Assembly (NCBI GenBank): GCA_035547895.1
Contig: DASZTT010000141.1
Location: forward strand, 1-17,083
Direction: 5' to 3'
DNA length: 17,083 bases
From: 66-474 sp035547895
GTDB lineage: Bacteria; Pseudomonadota; Gammaproteobacteria; Xanthomonadales; Rhodanobacteraceae
Every line of letters starts with the position of its first letter. Within the stretch, counting starts at the first letter, position 1. Below, in pieces: positions 14,506 through 17,083 of the stretch. The position numbers were made by a program, and so were the translations under genes. The notes beneath the pieces are model-generated. The model was not told the origin of the DNA. It was given only the letters and a program-made list of their open reading frames with translations, and did not search any database.

Positions 14506-15521
14506 TGTCCCGCGCATGCGCCATCGCCGTGCTGTGGTTGCCGCTGGCGGCGCGCGCGGCATCTCCGATGACGTACATGTCGTCGGATGGGCCGGCAGCG
14601 AATCCGATCACTTCGCTGGGCTGGGGATTGCTGGGCTTGTCGATCTTCGTTGCCGCATTCATCGCCTTCGCGGTGCTGATCGGCATCTGGTGGAAGCGCG
14701 GCGAGGGCGAATACGACGAGCGCGGCTGGCCGGTACTGTCGCACGGCCGCAACGGGATGCCCTGGCTCACCTTCGGCGTGCCGATCTCGATCTTCCTGCT
14801 GCTGCTGTCGGCGATCTGGACCTTCTTCGCGCTGGGCGCGATCGCGGCGCCGCCAAAAAAAACGCCGATCACGCTCGAGGTGACCGCGCACCAGTGGTGG
14901 TGGGAAGTGCATTACGAGCGCACCGACGATCCCAAGGCCGCGTTCGACACCGCCAACGAAATCCACGTGCCGGTGGGCGTGCCGGTACGCGTTCGTCTGA
15001 CCAGTGCCGACGTGATCCATTCGTTCTGGGTGCCCAGACTTGCCGGCAAGACCGACACCATTCCGGGCCAGGTCAACCTCGCGTGGCTGCAGGCGGACCG
15101 GCCGGGCGTCTATCGCGGCCAGTGCACCGAGTTCTGCGGACTGCAGCACGCGCACATGGCGCTGTACGTGGTGGCGCAGAACGCAACCGCATTCCATGCA
15201 TGGTGGAATCACCAGACCCGGGACGCCGGCGCACCGTCATCGCAGCAGGCGATGCGCGGACAACGAGTATTCGCAACGCGCTGCGCGATCTGCCATGCGA
15301 TACGCGGCGAACCCGGCAGCCAGGGCAACCTCGGACCCGACCTCACGCACCTGATGGGCCGCCGCACCATCGCGGCGGGAACGCTGGCCAACACGCCGGG
15401 CAATCTCGCCGCGTGGATCAGCGACGCGCCCGCGTTGAAGCCCGGAACGGACATGCCGAAGGAAAACCTCGACGGTCCGCAGTTGCAGGATCTGCTCGCA
15501 TACCTGAAGACATTGAAGTGA
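14505..15521 (+). CDS. coxB: Cytochrome c oxidase subunit II with fused cytochrome c domain (caa3 type)
   Basis: A 338-residue protein with a signal peptide (about 1-19) and two membrane helices (about residues 38-63 and 85-110). A periplasmic CuA domain follows, then a C-terminal cytochrome c domain. CuA ligands are His172 (VIHSFWVP), Cys207, Glu209, Cys211, His215 and Met218 in GQCTEFCGLQHAHM. The aromatic patch HQWWWEVHYE mediates electron entry in this family. The fused domain has Cys260-Ala-Ile-Cys263-His264 and a likely Met ligand in GTDMPKEN. Such caa3-type subunits take electrons through their own haem c to CuA and then to subunit I. The start overlaps the xoxG stop and has no good Shine-Dalgarno site of its own, suggesting translational coupling. 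An A8 run lies at 14855-14862 (codons Pro-Lys-Lys-Thr). Confidence 0.94.
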   Translation: MSRACAIAVLWLPLAARAASPMTYMSSDGPAANPITSLGWGLLGLSIFVAAFIAFAVLIGIWWKRGEGEYDERGWPVLSHGRNGMPWLTFGVPISIFLLLLSAIWTFFALGAIAAPPKKTPITLEVTAHQWWWEVHYERTDDPKAAFDTANEIHVPVGVPVRVRLTSADVIHSFWVPRLAGKTDTIPGQVNLAWLQADRPGVYRGQCTEFCGLQHAHMALYVVAQNATAFHAWWNHQTRDAGAPSSQQAMRGQRVFATRCAICHAIRGEPGSQGNLGPDLTHLMGRRTIAAGTLANTPGNLAAWISDAPALKPGTDMPKENLDGPQLQDLLAYLKTLK

Positions 15522-15527
15522 GAGAAG

Positions 15528-15544
15528 GGCGCGCATCGCGCGCC
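15528..15544 (+). other. Strong GC hairpin between coxB and coxA
   Basis: GGCGCGC (15528-15534) and GCGCGCC (15538-15544) form a perfect 7-bp stem with loop ATC, filling most of the 39-base coxB-coxA spacer. It ends 5 bases before the coxA Shine-Dalgarno (AAGGA, 15550-15554). No T-run follows, so termination is unlikely. It may set mRNA processing or stability, or the ratio of subunit II to subunit I. Confidence 0.5.
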
Positions 15545-15560
15545 AAGGCAAGGACGCCAC

Positions 15561-17083
15561 ATGGCCGCCAACCCCACCTACCGAACACCCGTGATCGCCG
15601 TGCCCGACGAGGCGCTGCGCGACAAGCTGGAAAGCATGTGGTCCGATCCGCACAACCTGCACGGCTGGTTCGGTACCACCGATCACAAGAAGATCGGCAA
15701 GCGCTATCTGGCGACCGCTTTCATTTTCCTGATCGCGGGCGGCATCGAGGCGCTGGCCATGCGCCTGCAACTCGCGCAGCCCAACGAGCACCTGCTGTCC
15801 CCGGAGCTGTACAACCAGTTCTTCAGCATGCACGGCATGACCATGATCTTCCTGTATGCGCTGCCGATCCTGTCGGGCTTCAGCAACTATCTGTGGCCGC
15901 TGATCCTGGGCACGCGCGACATGGCGTTCCCGCGCCTGAACGCGTTCACCTACTGGGTGTTCCTGCTGGCCGGCATCTTCCTCTACATCGGATTCTGGGA
16001 GGCCAAGGGCACCGACGTCGGCTGGTTCAACTACGTGCCGCTGGCCAACCGCACCTACGATCCCGACTGGAACGTGGACATCTATTCGCTGGGGATGGTG
16101 TTCCTCGGCATCTCCACCACCGCGGGCGCGGTGAACTTCATCGCGACGATGTTCCGGACCCGCGCGCCGGGCATGTCGATCAGCCGCGTACCGATCATGA
16201 TCTGGGGCACGCTGGTGGCGAACGTCGGCATCCTGTTCGCGGTGCCCGCGGTGAGCCTCGACTTCATGCTGCTGTGGCTGGACCGCCGCTTCGGCACGCA
16301 GTTCTTCAACGTCTCGGGCGGAGGCCGTCCGCTGCTGTGGCAGCACCTGTTCTGGATCTTCGGGCACCCGTGGGTGTACGCAATCGTGCTGCCGGCGATG
16401 AGCATCGTCTCGCAAGGGCTGCCGGTGTATTGCCGGCGTCCGCTGGTGGCGCACTCCGCGGTGGTGCTGGCGACCATCCTCACGATGGTGCTGGGCTTTG
16501 GTGTCTGGGTGCACCACATGTTCGCGACCGGGCTGCCGGTGATCGCGCTGGGCTATTTCGCGGCGGCGAGCATCGTGATCGTGATTCCCTCGGCGGTCTC
16601 GGTGTTCGCATGGGTGGCGACGATCTGGACCGGCCGCCCGGTATTCACCACCGCGTTCAAGTTTTTCGCGGCGGAAATCGTGCTGTTCGTGATCGGCGGC
16701 GTTTCGGGCTTCATGACGGCATCGGTGCCGCTCGACCTGCAACTGACCGACACCTATTTCGTGGTCGCCCATCTCCACTACGTGTTGATCGGCATCAACG
16801 TGTTCCCGGTGGTCGGCGGCATCTACCACTGGTTTCCCAAGATGACCGGACGGATGATGGACGAGCGGCTGGGCTGGTGGAATTTCTGGCTGATGTTCAT
16901 CGGCTTCAACCTCGGGTTCTTCCCGATGCACATCTCCGGCCTCGAAGGCATGCCGCGCCGCATCTACACGTATCCCGCGAACATGGGCTGGGGCGACTTG
17001 AATCTCGTCACCACCATCGGATCGTTCGTGTTCGCGGTCGGCGTGCTGCTGTTCGTGATCAACGTGATCCGCAGCCGCTTCGC
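15561..17083 (+). CDS. coxA: Cytochrome c oxidase subunit I, atypical proton-channel residues (3' truncated)
   Basis: The frame is open from the ATG at 15561 (AAGGA 6 bases upstream) to the window end; 507 residues are visible. This is the haem-copper subunit that reduces O2 in the inner membrane. Haem and copper ligands are present: His91 (SMHGMTMIF), His269 and Tyr273 (GHPWVY), the pair His318-His319 (VWVHHMF), and His404 and His406 (VAHLHYVL). D-channel entry residues are kept: Asp120 (RDMAFPRLN), Asn109 and Asn127. Two hallmark residues are missing. The Glu of the usual HPEVY is Trp271, and the K-channel Lys of the usual GIKVFSW is Ser347 (SAVSVFAW). From memory, related alternative oxidases next to similar cytochrome c genes share these changes, so this may be a family trait. 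HWFPKMTGR and GMPRRIYTY are standard. Subunit III, or a fused C-terminal part, would lie beyond the window. Confidence 0.94.
   Translation, partial: MAANPTYRTPVIAVPDEALRDKLESMWSDPHNLHGWFGTTDHKKIGKRYLATAFIFLIAGGIEALAMRLQLAQPNEHLLSPELYNQFFSMHGMTMIFLYALPILSGFSNYLWPLILGTRDMAFPRLNAFTYWVFLLAGIFLYIGFWEAKGTDVGWFNYVPLANRTYDPDWNVDIYSLGMVFLGISTTAGAVNFIATMFRTRAPGMSISRVPIMIWGTLVANVGILFAVPAVSLDFMLLWLDRRFGTQFFNVSGGGRPLLWQHLFWIFGHPWVYAIVLPAMSIVSQGLPVYCRRPLVAHSAVVLATILTMVLGFGVWVHHMFATGLPVIALGYFAAASIVIVIPSAVSVFAWVATIWTGRPVFTTAFKFFAAEIVLFVIGGVSGFMTASVPLDLQLTDTYFVVAHLHYVLIGINVFPVVGGIYHWFPKMTGRMMDERLGWWNFWLMFIGFNLGFFPMHISGLEGMPRRIYTYPANMGWGDLNLVTTIGSFVFAVGVLLFVINVIRSRF

Noticed and set aside
14862..15300. Programmed -1 frameshift product from the A8 run in coxB
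   Set aside because: The zero frame encodes complete CuA and haem c domains; the -1 frame shows no recognisable domain and no clear downstream stimulatory structure was identified.
15237..16931. 564-codon open frame on the - strand opposite coxB/coxA
   Set aside because: It lies antisense to clear cox genes, and its translation is rich in His, Arg and Gln with low complexity, as expected from the reverse frame of GC-rich codons. No family features are visible.

Overview
The window is GC-rich, densely coding DNA, almost all on the + strand. Its Shine-Dalgarno sites, sec-type signal peptides, periplasmic quinoprotein and c-type cytochromes point to an aerobic Gram-negative proteobacterium. I lean towards a gammaproteobacterium of the Xanthomonadales type, but with low confidence because there is no rRNA or other taxonomic marker. 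I see no mobile elements, tRNA or rRNA genes or CRISPR arrays, and no gene-free stretch longer than 300 bases.

Region 1 (1-8131) is a sugar-phosphate operon of six genes. It holds the 3' end of a GH94/cyclic-glucan-synthase-like gene, then zwf, a HAD-family hydrolase gene, tal, pgi and pgm. Each of the five junctions overlaps by 1 or 4 bases (TGATG or ATGA), so the genes are probably one translationally coupled unit. If the first protein is a phosphorylase, its product Glc-1-P would pass through Pgm to Glc-6-P. From there it could enter the oxidative pentose phosphate route (Zwf) or exchange with Fru-6-P (Pgi), with Tal recycling carbon. No 6-phosphogluconolactonase or 6-phosphogluconate dehydrogenase gene is visible here.

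Region 2 (8132-10434) is a short mixed region. A peroxiredoxin-like gene on the - strand converges on pgm and diverges from a yihY/brkB-family membrane protein gene. The 196-base divergent spacer carries inverted and direct repeats and a candidate promoter. A GlcG/HbpS-family gene follows.

Region 3 (10557-17083) is the most interesting part. A DUF4142 gene is followed by a PQQ-dependent alcohol dehydrogenase gene whose protein has the Asp-Tyr-Asp signature of lanthanide-dependent XoxF enzymes. Next come a MxaJ/XoxJ-type periplasmic binding protein, a XoxG-type cytochrome c with a long Pro/Ala/Lys-rich tail, cytochrome oxidase subunit II with a fused cytochrome c domain (caa3 type), and subunit I (cut by the window end). 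Order, spacing and overlaps suggest one electron path: alcohol, XoxF, XoxG, the CoxB haem c and CuA, then CoxA and O2. Subunit I keeps all haem and copper ligands visible here. It lacks the conserved Glu of the HPEVY motif (here HPWVY) and the conserved K-channel Lys (here Ser). The oxidase is therefore not a standard A1-type enzyme, and its proton pathway is an open question.
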